Positions 35,075-49,007 of a stretch of DNA of 64,000 nt are shown here, piece after piece. Origin of the DNA: Paragordius varius (taxonomy: Eukaryota; Nematomorpha). How positions within the stretch are numbered: the stretch's first letter is position 1; each line of letters opens with the position of its first letter. Below the pieces are notes generated by a model, which made no database searches, was not told where the DNA came from, and saw only the letters and a list, made by a program, of their open reading frames with translations. The translations under genes and the position numbers were made by a program. The DNA lies in assembly GCA_964247055.1 (NCBI GenBank), contig OZ176056.1:3720001-3784000 (forward strand), given 5' to 3'.

Positions 35075-37089
35075 TCAGTTAGAGGAGGTCATGAGGCCAG
35101 TGGGTCGTATGAGTTTCACTGTCATACTCATTTTTCCGCTATTTGATTATAGCTGCGCTATAGTTTAGAGCAGGGGTGTGCAACATAAATAGCTTCGCGG
35201 GCCGTATTTTTTGATGCATTTGAAAAATATATGGGCATTAACAAATATTTTATTAGCTTTTTAACACAAGACTGCAAAAACTACTTATTAATTTAACAAT
35301 TTTTGCTAGTTCATTGCTAGAAGTCGGAGATTGTTTCAGCAAATTTGTTTAGATAATTTAACATTACTAAGATTTCGTAAAAGTTTGCATTAAGTTATCG
35401 CAGGGTGCGTGTTGGCTACCCGTGGTTTAAAGTTTTGGTAAAATTAAGGCAAAATTTAAGATACCTTAAAATTTTTAGTAGGAGAAGGCATTAACTGCTT
35501 AACGTGTTTTACCTTATCCTAAACCCTGGAATTCATATATAAAATTTATGATGTTTTCCAGAAGTTAACAATCCATAGAACATATCTTTAAATGATTATG
35601 TATGTGATTCTTTTTACTTCAAGTATTAAAGGTTAATTTCATTTCAATCAAATAGGGAAAAAATGTATCTTTTTGAAAAAAATGATTTAACAATTTTATA
35701 ACTAAGGTGGTTAAATCAAATTAAAATAATGATTAAAGATTAAACAATAATTATTTTTTGGAAAGAAACATGTTTAAATTACTTATTTTAGAGGTGCCAT
35801 CGGAATCGAGCGATTCCTGAAATTTTGGCACAGAAATCGTTTGCTTCCTAAGAAACTTGAACCCTGCTTTTAACCCAACCGAATGATCGGCTTTTGCTAA
35901 GATCTGAGAGATTGGGTATTGGTTCTATGTGGTTCCGGTTCGAGTTTGAATTAAAAAATGCAAACGCGAGTATTTAAAAAAATCCTTCTATCTATCCCAT
36001 ACAATTTAAATGAATTAACTCGAAATATAAAAATGATTCTTGGGCCAATATAAATTCGAAGGGATTTATCGTTAAAAGACAAATTGGAAATATTCAAATG
36101 TAAACTTAAAATAAATTCTAAATCTGGCTAACTCAATAATTTATATCAAAGTTAGAGTCTTGAAAATTCTGGTTACATTTTAATTGCCCAATTCCCAGTA
36201 ATCGTGCATTTTGGTTATTTAAGCAAATATCTATATGGAATAGCGAATTGTAAGTTTTTTATTTTCTAATAAAAATAATTTTTTTAACACTTCGCTACCT
36301 ACTTTATTTAAAGTAAAAGTTTAAAAATGCTATTTCAATAAAAATATTAATCAAAATGATATATAGAAAGGATCAAATCAATTATTCTATTTTAAAATAT
36401 TTAAATCATTGCGTTTGATAAGATGTGCTTTATTACGCATAATAGCTTGATATAAGATTATATAGCATACAATTTACCATTAAACCAATTTTATTTAACT
36501 CATAATATTTAAATAAAATATATGGATGATTGTTTTTGTATCCAAAAATTATTCCTTTACACCATAAGGGATGACTAAAATTTAGGGAAACATTGTTAAA
36601 TGAAATATTTAAGATATTGTGGCTAACTTAAAATATTATCATCATTTATTAAAGCGGATAATATATTTTTCTTAAATTTTGGGTAGTTTAATAAAATGTA
36701 TATATAATTTGTCTTAATGTGTATCATAAGTTTAATCGAAACCCTAAAAATATCAACATATCATTGAATGGTAATCAGCTCACACAACTCCACAATAATT
36801 GTTTTATATTTAAATGCGACACGTTATTTAAGATAAATAGATGGCTTTTATATATTAGTATTAATTTTTAAAAGAATTGTTTAAATAAAATATTTGTAAT
36901 CTAACTGACAATTTTAATATAAGAGTGGATGAACCTAATAAACAAATAAGAAATATGGTATAATAAGATAAGCGGTCTATAATTTTACCATAACTTTTTT
37001 AAAATATGCATGATGACGTAATTTGCGTATGAAAATACATGATAACAATTGAATAAATCTGATTTTACAATAATAGTTAATTTCTTTTC
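35075..37089. other. Gene-free AT-rich DNA with a hAT-like end
   Basis: CAGGGGTGTGCAACATAAATA at 35171, minus its last base, followed by CGCGGGCCG, is a hAT-type left end. No partner end or target duplication was identified. Otherwise nothing is seen. Confidence 0.45.
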
Positions 37090-37535
37090 AATTTTACGAT
37101 TTAACATTTTATTACATTTTCACTTCGTCATAGTCCTTTTGGGGTAATTTTATATCGCAGACCTAAATTTTGGAAATTTACTAAACTTTTAAAAGTTATT
37201 TTAGTTATAATTTCATCATCATACATTGTTCTCATGTGTTTGATAAAAAACTTGTATTTTTTACAATTGATTTTGTGACCCCTAGAGTTTAAAACACAGC
37301 TGATAAAAAATGATCAAGTTCCTAATAAAATATAGCCTGAAAGCTTTTTACAGCTAATTTAAACTTTCTAACCATAACACTTACTAGGATTATAGGAAAA
37401 ATGGCGGCTGAAAAGTTTGAGTGAGAATTTTTAAAAAATATTTTTTGTGTAATGCGCTTAAAAGACTAAAGAAAGCATTAAATTCAAATCGCTCTAAGAT
37501 TTAAAACTACCCCAAAAGGTAATGGAATGTTAATA
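37090..37535. repeat. Family E MITE, copy E2
   Basis: The left end has CTTTTGGGGTAATTTTATAT and the right end TTTAAAACTACCCCAAAAGG, inverse of each other. An AAAATGGCGGCTGAAAAG block is internal, as in copy E1. Confidence 0.7.
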
Positions 37536-37795
37536 TTTTATGAAAGCCCTTTTCAAATACATCGATCATGAATAAACTCGCAAGGCGAATAATATAAGTG
37601 TTTATTAGAATAGAAAAAGGAAGTTTTATTTTAATGCGTGATTTTTCTTATCAAAATTCCAGTTCAGATAATTTTTTTTAAAAAAATATAAAAATAAAAA
37701 CTATGATAACAGTAATAATATTATATCTTTCCAGGATGCGTAAATCCACCACTATTAAGAATACTAAATTAAACCGAATAATGCATCACAACTAA

Positions 37796-38030
37796 CACTG
37801 TGTGCAAAAAAGAGGGTTAATTTTTTTTTAAATTATTTTTACCATGAGATAGCTAATAACCAGCAAATTCCTTTTCCGCAAAAATATTAACGATTCAGTT
37901 TTTGAAATATTAAGAGAGAATCGAAATCGGGAAAAAAGTGAAGATTAAGGATTAAGGATAATTCAAAAAATAACAATAAAACTTCTATTATGGTTTATTA
38001 TAATTTTAGGAGATATTTTAATATATATAA
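37796..38030. repeat. Foldback MITE, family A, copy 4 (one arm only)
   Basis: The left end CACTGTGTGCAAAAAAGAGG and the first 230 bases of the arm are present. The opposite arm is missing, so this is a truncated copy. From there to the reductase start at 38626 no gene is seen. Confidence 0.7.
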
Positions 38031-38625
38031 AAAGTCTAAAGTTCATATTCCATAAATATAAATTGCCCGTAAACTATTTTAAAAACTACATGAATACAAT
38101 TAATTTTATTTTAAAATATTCTAAGATTCATTTTTCATATATAAATTTTTCCTATTTATTAAAAATAAAAAAACGGTCTCTAATCGTCTCCTACCAAATA
38201 TCTCCAATACAGGAAATTAATCATATTAGTTCTAATTAAAAATTATTATTAATTTTTTTTAAATAATTGTTTTTTTTCATATGGATAAACATTTCACGCT
38301 TCGTAAAAAACTAAAAATGCCATAAAACTTCTTTTAATTTACCATATGCTTAATATTTTGGACATAATAAATATTATTATTATGATATTATTGTTATGAG
38401 AATATTTTTAATTTAGTATTAATTATAAACTAGATATAAAGTCAAACAATCAAATTGCATCCGTTTATGTTATGTATATAAATGAAGAAAAATTGATGAC
38501 CTTCAAAATCTTACAGGCGGAACTGTTATAAAATATATAAAACAAAACAAATAAAACCAAAAAAATTGCATTTACAAAATTATTTATCCTTTACAAATTA
38601 TTATTCGATCGAAAAAATTAGATAA

Positions 38626-41600
38626 TGTGCAAAACTGTGCCATTAAATCCAAACATTAAAATGCCATTGATTGGATGTATGTATATTAAATATAATATTT
38701 TTTACAAATTTTGTTTCACGATATAATTTTTTAGTTTAATATTTTATTGTAACCCGTTTCAATGTGTGTGAATATTTGATAGTTGGAACTTGGATGATAG
38801 AAAATGGCCAGGTGATACATAAAGTATTGGATTCTGCTCTTGAAGCCGGCTACCGAGCCATTGGTAAAGTTTATTTAAGCATTAAATCATGTACAATTTA
38901 CTTATCAAATTGCCCTTGAACAATTTAAATTCACCTTTAAACAATTTAAATTCACCTTTAATACATTCAAATTCACCCTTGAATAATTCAAATCACCTTT
39001 AAAAATACAAATTTCCCCATAAAAAAGTGTAATATATTAAAAGTTAAAATTTTTTGTATTTTTTTAAAGAAATTCTCTTAAAATTAACATAATATTAAAA
39101 AAATAATAATCTTTCTAATAAAGAAATAATTTATATCACTGATGATGAGTTATATTAGCCCGAAAACAGATAATATATTTTTAGGATGAATTTGAATTGT
39201 TCATCAAGGATAAATTCGAGTTGTAAATGGTATACCTAAAATTATCCCACTAAACTTTTAAAATAAAATTATGAGGACTAATTTACACCAAATCAATATT
39301 GTTTTAACTTGAACCCAATATTTACATTTCTTATTAATAATCACCAAATTAAGACATTTATATAATAGATAAATATATATTTTTGCCATAGGTTGGAAAA
39401 GTGATTACATGTATAATTGCAGGTATAAACATTTTTTAGAAGTTGGGTCAATCACATGCATTTTTAAAGATAAAATAGCATCTCTAACAAACGTAATGGT
39501 AAATTATTATTTGCAATGAATAGGTAAATATAGTTAATATTAAACGAATATTTAACTTTTATTGTGACATTTTCCGGTAACTTAAAACTAAATGCAGCAG
39601 GATTTATTTTTAACGTTACTAGACCCCATTAAATCTTTTATTCAACACTTATAATGCTCAATTTTAAGTTGATAATAGGTGAATGAATCATTAATTGACT
39701 ATAAAGAAAATATTTTTTATTTTATGGTTCGCTTGTCATGTAAAAAACATGGAAAGTTTGATTCGTAATATTTGTAGAGAATTTTTTATGTGTCCTTTGA
39801 ATATAATTTTGGGTGATTTTTTTAAAATGAAATTGCGGTACAGTTTTCTAAACCAAGCAGAGTTCCGACTGTATCATGATAAAAAAAAATTTTTATCATG
39901 ATTTTAACAAGAATGATCTTCTACTCGGATCGGAAAAGGATTGTTTTAGGTTTGTTCTTCAACTATTTTTGCTTCCGAATTTAATTATCAAACATTAAAA
40001 ATGTTTAAACTGAATGTTACAATTCCGATTTCAATTAAAATCTTCTTTTTTGAATAATTTTGGTTTTGCGGACGATTTTTTTAAGATCAATTACTTACAT
40101 ATAGTATTTATCTAAACAAAAAATAACAGATATTATGTTCCATAACTTTTGCGGTAGCTTTGCGTCCTAGAGGCACTTTAACTTAGAATATCATATAGAG
40201 GTTATAAGATATTGTCATATATAAAAATATGCATTTTTAGCCTTTTAGGCGCATGATTAAAATTTCAATTTTTAAAAATGTAAAATTGTAAAGAAATCCT
40301 TTTCTTAAACTTTCACATCGCCATTTGAATTTTTTGTAGGTAAATAATTTATAAAGCTTAAAATTGCAATTTAGCATCTAATTTTTCAATTATTGATTTG
40401 ATTCAACTGTTTTTTTGCATTAGAATTTGGAGGTGTTCCTATATGAACTTTAGAAGTTAGAACACTGTAAAAATAATTTTATCTAATATTAAAGAATATG
40501 TTTGACAGTTAGAATTTTACAAGTTTAAGCTCTGAGTACAAAATTACCCAAAATGTCGTTAAATTAAACGAAAAGCTAACGAAGTTATAATTGTATAAAA
40601 TAATTTATAAATAAAACGAAATTCTAACTAATATATAGCTATTTAAAAATGGAAATGCTTGTTTAAGTCTCTAAATTAGTTTGAAATTAGTTTTTGCACG
40701 TTTTTGGTAAACTAAAAAGAATGTTTTAGGTTTCATACACTATTTTTTAATATTTATATTATATTTGTACCATGGAAAAAACATTGTTTATAAAGAAACA
40801 TAGAATTAATGATTCTGGTTTACCAGGGGTATTCATAAGATTTTACCGGTTTTTCGGTAAAAACACATGTAATATCAAGTGAAATTAATTAATTTTATTT
40901 CAATTCTCACCGGCTTCCGCATTTCACTCATATCTAATAAATGAATGCCGAACCATAAAAGCTGATTAACTTTTGCAGTTAACCATTCGTCAGGCTATTT
41001 TCCAACTTCGAAATTATTAAAGTGTTGTTCCAGGTGCCCCAATGACGCTGCATTATTCAGATGGGGCTAGGTGAGGAGAGTTCAGCGGATACGCAAAAAA
41101 TTTCAATCAAAGCGATTTTAAGGTGTCATTTGCTGTGAGAAACGAGCCTTATCTAGCGAAATCGTTTTGCTATGTTTTTGGCTCATTTCAGTTGTTTTTT
41201 GATTAATACATGGTCGTCATATATTTGTCAACTCTAAACAAATACACGGGACTTCAAAAGTTTAATGCAAATACTACGGTCAAGATACAGTTCATGATTT
41301 TACTGAAGCGCTTTGGCACTGTGGATTGAAGGGCTTGGCATGAACGCCATGATTTTTCCGCTTTAGATTACAAAATAAATAATTAGTCATCAGTGGCGAT
41401 CCGATGATAAAATGATTTCTTCTCGTGACACTAAAACAGGAATAAAATCACTTTAAGATTTTCGATTTTACGTTCATTCGAATTGAGGACCTATTTTTCA
41501 AGTTTGTTGGTTTTTCCCATTCTCGCAGACATATATTAATTGTTTTTGTGATACAAGTAATGCCTGTGCTAATTGTAGTTTGAGTTGGATCATCCTCAAT

Positions 41601-43130
41601 AACTCTTGGACTTGTTCGCAGTTGTATTACCAAAGGCTTTCTTTTACATGAAATCACAACTTAATATTTAGACACTTTTCGCATGTGTCAATCGATAGAG
41701 TATGTTTACTATATGTGTCTACTACCAAACGATAACTTTTAACAGTCTATTTCTTTTGATGGCAAAGTGTGCCGAAATTCTTTTCAGGAAAATTCAACAT
41801 GAATTAACAATAAAAATTAGTCGTTTCGGTGAGCGCGATTTGGTTGAGTTTGACGATTAATGTCAGATGAACGAAATGGGGTATGAAACCAATTATTCGT
41901 CTTAAGAACTTGTATATACACCTGGTGAATAAAAATAAAAAAGAGGGAAATTAGAATTTTGATAAATATCATTGGTAGAATGAATTTTTAGAATAGATTT
42001 CTAAAAATATGTGTGATCCGTAATCAAATATGGCAGCTTCGATCCATGGTATTTCTTTAGACTTGAAATAGTAAAACACTTTGTAGTGTTTTTCATATTA
42101 AAAGAGCTTAAATTATTTGAAATCAACAATAGATAATTTTACTTATAAAGTATTACACAAATTTATTTAATTTAGATACAGCTCAAAATTATGGTAATGA
42201 GGGTTTTATTGGCATGAGTTTAGAAAAACTATTGGCCAAGCACAATCTCAAACGCGAAGACGTTTTTGTTACATCCAAATTAGGTAACACTGATTTAAAT
42301 GTTGATTATATATCAAAGATTCTAAAGGAATTTATGTTCAACTTATTTTTTACCATATTTTTTCATTCATAATTCCATAAATATTAATAGTTCAAGAATC
42401 ATGTATAATTATCACATTAAAAAACTAATAAATATGGCTTGAGTTCTTTTACGAGTATAATAATGAATAAGTTTGATTCAATATTTCTTTTTAATTTTAG
42501 ACAATTTGAATCATGGTGAAAAGGCATCCAAATCTATTGAACAATCACTAAGGGCATTACGAACGGATTACATCGATTTATTTTTGATACATTGGCCCGG
42601 AATCGAGTTACTAGATCCTTCCGACAAGAAAAACGCCGAAATTCGCAGAATCAGTTGGAACATTTTAGAAAAGTTTACCAAAGCGGGATATTTAAGGAAT
42701 ATAGGTGTTTCCAATTATCACATTAAGCACCTAAAACCTATGCTGGATGATGGTTCAATAACCATAAAGCCTGTAGTAAATCAATGTGAATTCCATCCGT
42801 ACCTGTTTGATAAAAAGTTATTGGATTACTGTAAATCCCATAACATACAATTTCAATCTTATTCCACGCTTGGTTCACATAGAGGAAACAAATGCCTACT
42901 AGCCGATTCTCAAATTAGCCTTATAGCTCAAAAATATGGAGTAACACCTTCCCAAGTTATCCGGAAATGGGCTTTACAACATGGAGTTGCTATCATACCA
43001 AAATCTACTCAGATAAATCACATTCGTGAAAATATTCAGCTAAATCATTTTACATTAGACGATAAGGATATGCAGGACATAAATAATTTAAATAAAAATA
43101 AGCGGTGGTGTTGGGATCCAACTCCTATAC

Positions 43131-43135
<5 letters not shown>
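38626..43135 (+). CDS. Aldo-keto reductase (NADPH-dependent oxidoreductase)
   Basis: Exons: 38626-38677, 38783-38863, 42176-42283, 42501-43135; the phases agree and give 291 residues, usual for the AKR superfamily. The protein opens with MPLIGFGTW and carries the full catalytic tetrad Asp45 (YRAIDTA), Tyr50, Lys79 (TSKL) and His111 (LIHWPG). Typical signatures follow: IGVSNY, VNQCEFHPYL, ALQHGVAIIPKS and a C-terminal NADPH-binding helix region. It should be a soluble TIM barrel reducing aldehydes or ketones. It resembles the gluconate-reductase and prostaglandin F synthase-like AKR group, but the substrate cannot be read from sequence. A 3.3-kb intron holds MITEs C3 and E3 and a dead mariner. 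Introns rule out a bacterial contaminant. Confidence 0.9.
38888..39234. repeat. Family C MITE, copy C3
   Basis: The left arm has four tandem modules of type TTCACCTTTAAACAATTTAAA. The right arm has two inverted ones ending TTGTAAATGGTATA. It lies 25 bases after the second exon of the aldo-keto reductase. Confidence 0.8.
40130..40560. repeat. Family E MITE, copy E3 (inverted, diverged)
   Basis: The block TTTCACATCGCCATTTGAA and its left neighbour match the inverse of E1 around GGCGGCGAAAGA. The right end ACAAAATTACCCAAAATG resembles the E end. It lies in the long reductase intron. Confidence 0.5.
40880..41930 (-). pseudogene. Decayed mariner transposase, second copy
   Basis: Minus-strand blocks include a PLNSPHLAPSE-like segment (near 41060-41100) matching the mariner YSPDLAPSDYH signature. 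A C-terminal FGIHLLDMSEMRKP-like tail follows near 40910-40960. Stops and frame changes are frequent. It is more decayed than the copy at 2870-3900 and lies antisense in intron 2 of the reductase gene. Confidence 0.6.

Positions 43136-43136
<1 letters not shown>

Positions 43137-43179
<43 letters not shown>
43137..43179. repeat. AT dinucleotide microsatellite
   Basis: A run of about 43 bases starting immediately after the aldo-keto reductase stop codon, so it probably lies in the 3' untranslated region or marks its end. Confidence 0.95.
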
Positions 43180-43182
<3 letters not shown>

Positions 43183-45054
43183 CAATAACTCGCTTACAGA
43201 ATACTATAAAACGTTAGGGGTTACGTTGCAGATTAATAAATATTAAAAAAAACTCATTAACCAATAAGATGTAATTTAAATATATGTAAATTATGAGTAA
43301 AAATGGCTTTTGAAAATAACAGATAATTATTTAGCTTAATAATCAACAAAAATTAAGAGTCTAAAAGTAGTATATATTACAATAAAGTGGTTTCATAAAA
43401 TTTTAAAGCGAAATACCTAATTTATGTAAAGTTTTTTTTGATAAAAAATAATTAATCGTTTGTAATCAAAGCTGGGGAAATAAAATATAAGCGTTTTGAT
43501 AAATTTTACATAGATATATATATAATAAGATGGATTTACATATTATAGTGTAATGTTATATAATAAAATTACACTATATTTTCTCCATCTCAGCAATCGA
43601 ACGGGTTAGCCACATGTTATCCAAAAATTATGTTTGAATATATTAAAACCTTAGCAATATTATCGAATACTCTTGATTTTATTTCTTTGCTTTTTTTATT
43701 GTCGAAACCTATTGAACAAATGTTTGCATAGTTTAAACCATATTTTTCAAATGAAAATTATTATTATTTGCAACGTGACTATAATTTTTTTAGTATTCTG
43801 AAATCTGCTTAGTTTTTTTATCCAAAATTGTACAAATTACACTGACCTTAAATTTGGTACAATATAATTTACAGATAAATATTAATAATACATCATTGTT
43901 TGTTTCACTATTTTAATAAAGCTTAATCTAAATTTAGTAGTAACGGATGAATATATGCACAGCAGGATAAATTTGTTAAAATTATTTTATTTTGAATATT
44001 TACTCAAAAAACAGTATGAACTAATCTTTCATTAAAGTGCAAGAGTATTATATTATAGATTATTAAAATTTGGTTTTAGCCATAGTGAAATGGAATATGA
44101 AGCAAATTTTTAGAAAGCACATGAGACCGTAAAATTTAATAATGGTTTTAGGATTGGGGAAGTAATAGAATTCTAGTTAGCATTTTGATGAGCAGTTGAG
44201 TAAAACTTTATCTTCTGTGAAATGTCTTACAATAGGTGGTTTTAAATTTAAATTTTATATGATTGAACAGATTTTAAAAAATTTTTTAGTTTTTTTCCTA
44301 AAGTCACAACTTGATTTAAACGTTTTAATTGGTTGCTGAGTAAGGCTAAACACCTTTGTAAAATGGGCTACCAATCACACATAATATAGCCAAATATTAG
44401 AAAAGTATAAGCTCCATGGGATTTAAAACTAATTTTATGCAACAATGCACTAATGTTTCAGATCGATTATAATTAAATTGTTAAATTATATTTTACTTAA
44501 AAATGATTTTTCTGACAGAGAGGAAAATAGCCGAATGAGTATCCCTTATTATAATCAATCGTGTAGTACAGTCCCCACCCCTTTTTAGCCCATCCTGATT
44601 GTAAAAAATTTTTTATGCCCCGCTCCTTCCGAAAAAACAAAGATAAAAATGCGAAATATTATTAAAATTAAAATCAATGAGTCCTTGGTTTGCGATTGTT
44701 GAAATATTTTTTCCATATCGGGGACAAATGAAATTTGGTCAAAAAATCCTAATTAACCTTCAATTTGTTTTTAGATTTTTAAATCTAATTTTACATCAAT
44801 ACGAAGTACTAAGGCAATTTGAGATAATTTGGATATTAGTTATGCACTTTTATCTAAAATTTCTTGATATTATAATTAGCAAAGCGATTATATATATAAA
44901 TTATATTTCAACTCAAATGCCTCTTATTGTATTTCTCGAAAGAGTTACATCAACTGTTAGATGATTAACTGTTAGGTTAATTGACCATGTAATTTAACAG
45001 TTAAAGAAAAATAATTAAATACAATATGTGAATTTAAGAATCTAACAATACTTC

Positions 45055-45090
<36 letters not shown>

Positions 45091-45474
45091 TAACATATAA
45101 ATAATGGAACCAATTATTAATTAATGGTTTATATCTACTAACATTTATTTAAGGTTGTTTCTCCGAATTTGACGCGCCCCCTAGATTTTTCTATGCCCCC
45201 TTGGAAACCAATGACATTAGAAATTTTATAAACACTTTTTCCAATTAAATTTTTACCATTTCTATTATCTTATTTTAATAAAACATTTGTTCGTCTTTAA
45301 ATATGTACTGTGTCCACAAAAAATAACCTCATGAAATATATGTATGATAGGGAAATGTATCAAGAATATAATGGTATTTTTGGTTTCGCCCTTACGAGTG
45401 ATATGAGAGAGTTTTTTACACTTGTGGTAAGTGTAACAGAAAATGGTAAAATTTACGCATATTTTTAATATTTT
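43180..45474. other. Gene-free AT-rich DNA
   Basis: No further reductase exon was found by eye. An AT microsatellite lies at 45059-45088. CAGTCCCCACCCC near 44571 and CGCGCCCCCTAG near 45171 look like eroded ends of a hAT-type element, without proof. The frame at 44677-44964 has no recognisable content. Confidence 0.4.
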
Positions 45475-46250
45475 TTAGGTGGAATCTAAATGCTCATTTC
45501 AAAAAATTTCAGTAAAAATATCATAAACTATATATAAGCAATTTTTTCAAAAAAAGTCCCAATATTTTTTGCTTTTCAAAAATGGGCTCGTTCTCCCAAA
45601 ACAACCAAAAAATGGGATTGCGCGATATAAATTATAACATTTACTAAATTATGACATGAAAATAATATATTTTTAGTGAATGCATACTTTATACGATAAT
45701 TTAATTTTTATTTTAAAGCGTACTTCTATTTCTAGGCATGATAAAAACGGTAAAAAAATGTTTTTATATTATAATAAAACTTTCGTAATGATGATTTCTA
45801 TCGCTCAAGAATATTATTTTAAGAATTTACTTCTAAATTTCGGTAAATTTTTGTAATAAAACACAAATGATATTTAAAATTTGAAGTCGATTGAATATTT
45901 TAATGAAGATTCCGAGGTGAAGAAATGTTCAGCATCATCAAATTATATATAAAAGGTATTTTTTAAGGCTTGAAGCGTTTTTATACCGCTTTTATCATGC
46001 CTCTAATATGAACTGCGCTACCAAATTTTTCTCAAAATTAATTTTGTGAAATGCATTTTTAAAATTATTTTTATTTGATATCAAAATTTAGCATATATTA
46101 TCGCTAAATCCCGGCATTTTTTCCTTTATTATGGGTGAATTCCGAAATCAGTGTATTTTATGAAAAACATATTTCATTTTTTTGAGGACGAAATCTATGA
46201 ATTTATATGAGATAAAGATCAACATCATTTTACTATTTTAATAATTATTA
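45475..46250. repeat. Family F repeat, second copy
   Basis: Partly palindromic: AGGCATGATAAAAACGGTA near 45735 pairs with ACCGCTTTTATCATGCCT near 45988. Parts resemble 14880-15650. It is probably a MITE; class unknown. Confidence 0.45.
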
Positions 46251-46362
46251 AGATTTAAAAGCGTACCTCAACAAGGCAAGGCTCTAAAATCGCATAAGAC
46301 AAAAAATTGCATTAAATTTTAAATCAAATTATGACTCTTAAAACATTCCTGATTACATTATG

Positions 46363-46533
46363 CATTTTAATGGTTTATTATCTCACACAATACTAGGGTA
46401 ATTTGCAACACAGTAATGTATGGAAAAAGGAAAGGAAATAATTGTTTATTCAGCATTTTGTTGTTTTTTTTCATACGCTACTGTGATGCAAATTGACAAA
46501 TTATAGTAAATTAGCAACCATTAAAATGCACAT
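46363..46533. repeat. Small inverted-repeat element
   Basis: TGCATTTTAATGGTTTA on the left pairs with AACCATTAAAATGCA on the right. Inside, TTGCAACACAGTA pairs with TACTGTGATGCAA. A related pair of blocks (ACACAGTAGTGTATGG) occurs near 63330. Confidence 0.65.
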
Positions 46534-47495
46534 TGTAATATGTAGTGTATATTAAAAGTTTTATTGCGCAAGCCATGATTGCGTTTATTTTTAAAACTAG
46601 CTTGTTTTAGAGGGGTAAACTTGCAACTTTCAGAGCCTAGGTCTAACCTTAATTTATTTTTTTAGTTTTTAAATATGGTTTATGATATAGATTAATTTTA
46701 TTCTTTGGAAAAAAGCTAACTTAAATTAAAATAGTAATAATAAGGCATAATATGCGCTAAATTTGTGATTTTTATGGACCACATATAGCTATAAATAATG
46801 ACATTTATCTAAATACTTTAAGCTCTTAAAGGCTTTCTGCATCCAAAATCGGGATTATAAAAAAATAACCTGATAATATTCTGAAAGAATAATGATCAGA
46901 ATTATAATAATGCTTTTGGTGCTAGCCTTGAATGAATTTAGAAAGTTATTTATATTTTTGTGGTAAGTGCTCTATATCTGAAAATGGCAAATTTAGACAT
47001 ATTTTTTAAATAAAATTATTTAGGTGAAAGCTAGAGGATTCATTCAAGAAAATATCACTAAAATATATTAGAAGCTACATATAAAGAGGAAAACTATATT
47101 TTCAAAAAATTAATTTTTAGGTGTGGGCAGCCGATAAGCATAAAGTTACAACGGCAAAAGTATGATTATCTAACGTGGAAAATGTTTAACACGTACAGTA
47201 TGCTTATTAGTGTAGTTGGATTCGCATTTTTTGGACAATTGGCGATACAGTAGCCATTTTTCCCAATACAATATTTATTATTTAATTTGGATAATCGTGT
47301 TTTCAGGTGGTACTATATTACCAATCAAGGATAAATAATGTTTGACCTACATTAATGTGCATACTGTATATAGAGAAATTATTATTCTTATTAACAAATG
47401 TCCAATATGGTTTTTTTTTCTTAAAAATTTTTTTAAAGCCAACTTTTAGCCAATTTTAATTATCTTTTATCTTTATTTTGTAATATATTATTCAG

Positions 47496-47647
47496 GTCCT
47501 TCTTAAATGGCCCTTGCAACATGGCGTTGTTATTATACCAAAATCGAGTAACCCGAAACGTGTTAAAGATAATATCCAGTTATTTGATTTTGAACTTGAT
47601 AGCGAAGACATGGCTAAATTGGATGGTCTCAATAAGGATAAACAATG
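47496..47647 (+). CDS. Isolated exon of a second aldo-keto reductase
   Basis: After an acceptor (TTATTCAG) the exon codes 50 codons plus two bases: VLLKWPLQHGVVIIPKS, then KRVKDNIQLFDFELDSED and DGLNKDKQW. This is the C-terminal NADPH-binding part of an aldo-keto reductase. It is clearly related to, but diverged from, the gene ending at 43135. It uses an intron at the QV position where that gene has none. Earlier exons were not found between 43180 and 47495. A last exon at 48932 would read only a few codons before a stop. A shifted reading there (HPTENL) resembles the DPTPIL tail of the first gene. This could be a decayed tandem duplicate, an alternative 3' end, or a gene with undetected exons. 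Confidence 0.65.
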
Positions 47648-47729
47648 GTATGGAATAAAATACTATTATTTAATCATTGTTTACCGTTTTCATATCACCA
47701 TCTAGTCTACAATTGTTGTTTATTTGTCG

Positions 47730-48621
47730 AAATTAAAAAATATTTACTACCTAAACTCACTATTAAAATCTTAAGATTCATATTTTATTCAGTAAAATAA
47801 ATTTCTAAATCAAAATAAAACCAAAAATATTGTTTTTTATTTTTCATTTTTTGTCATCTGGTTTACGAGTGTATAAAAAATTTATATATTTTATTTTGGA
47901 TTCTTACATGAGAGGAAATTATTAAGTATATAATTTATGCAAAATAGGATTTAAAAGTAGTGGAATATCATCCAACAATCCTTACAAATCCCTGTAACAA
48001 GTCTGTTTTATGACAAAATAATATTTGTATTGGGATTACGGATTATTGATTGATATTTCACTAATTTTAAATTCTATTTTGCATAAATTATATACATTTT
48101 CGCACTCATGTAAGGTTCCAAAATAAAACAGTTTAAATTAATTATACACTCAAAAAGCAGATACAAAAATATGTAAAAATAAAAAACAATATTTTTTGGT
48201 TTTATTTTGATATGTTACTTTTTTTTCCTGGATAAAATATGGATGTTAAGATTTATTTAGTGAGTTTAGGTGAAAATAATAAATCATTTTTATATATTTA
48301 AAAAAATTTGTCTTGTCAGTGAATTAAACGAAAAACACCATCTTTTGAGCTAAAATTTTGTATAAACCCTAACTATATGATTTTAGGCCATTTTGAAAAT
48401 ATAATCTAAAATGATAATAAACCATAATATCTCAAATTTTTTCATTATTTTTTGAATTATCCTTAATTTTCACTTTTTTCCTGATTTCGAGTTTCTCTCA
48501 ATATTTCCAAAACTAAGTTGTCAACAAATAATAATTTTGCGACAAAAGAAATCACTGGCCATAAGCTATCTTATGAAATAAAAATTTTTTTCTTAAAATG
48601 ACCCTATTTTTGCACAGAGTG
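47730..48621. repeat. Foldback MITE, family A, copy 5 (left-truncated)
   Basis: The right end TTTTTGCACAGAGTG is present. The inner blocks TTTGTCATCTGGTTTACGAG and GTTGTCAACAAATAATAA match other copies. The outer left arm is missing. Confidence 0.7.
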
Positions 48622-48964
48622 TTTATATGCTTTTAATTACAACAAAAAATATTTTTGAAAAATGCATACATCTTTCAAAATTTAAATATGCATATTTTTG
48701 TTGAAGACTATTTTCAGGCATTGTAAATTAAATATATAAAAAAGATCAAATATTGTGTAAACAAATAATTTTATTATAAAATATCAGTTAAAATTTTTTG
48801 TTAAATTATCCATGAATTTTCATAATTATAATATAATTTATATGATAAATTACTAAATCAATTGATCTATTTTATTTGCAGACTCACGAATTATGTCCCA
48901 TGCATATAACATATCTGATTCATTTGTTTTAGGGCATCCAACTGAAAACCTACACATCATAAAC

Positions 48965-49007
<43 letters not shown>

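Noticed and set aside
38626-43135. Aldo-keto reductase as bacterial contamination
   Set aside because: Four exons with matching phases, GT-AG introns and host-type MITEs in the introns show it is a resident gene.
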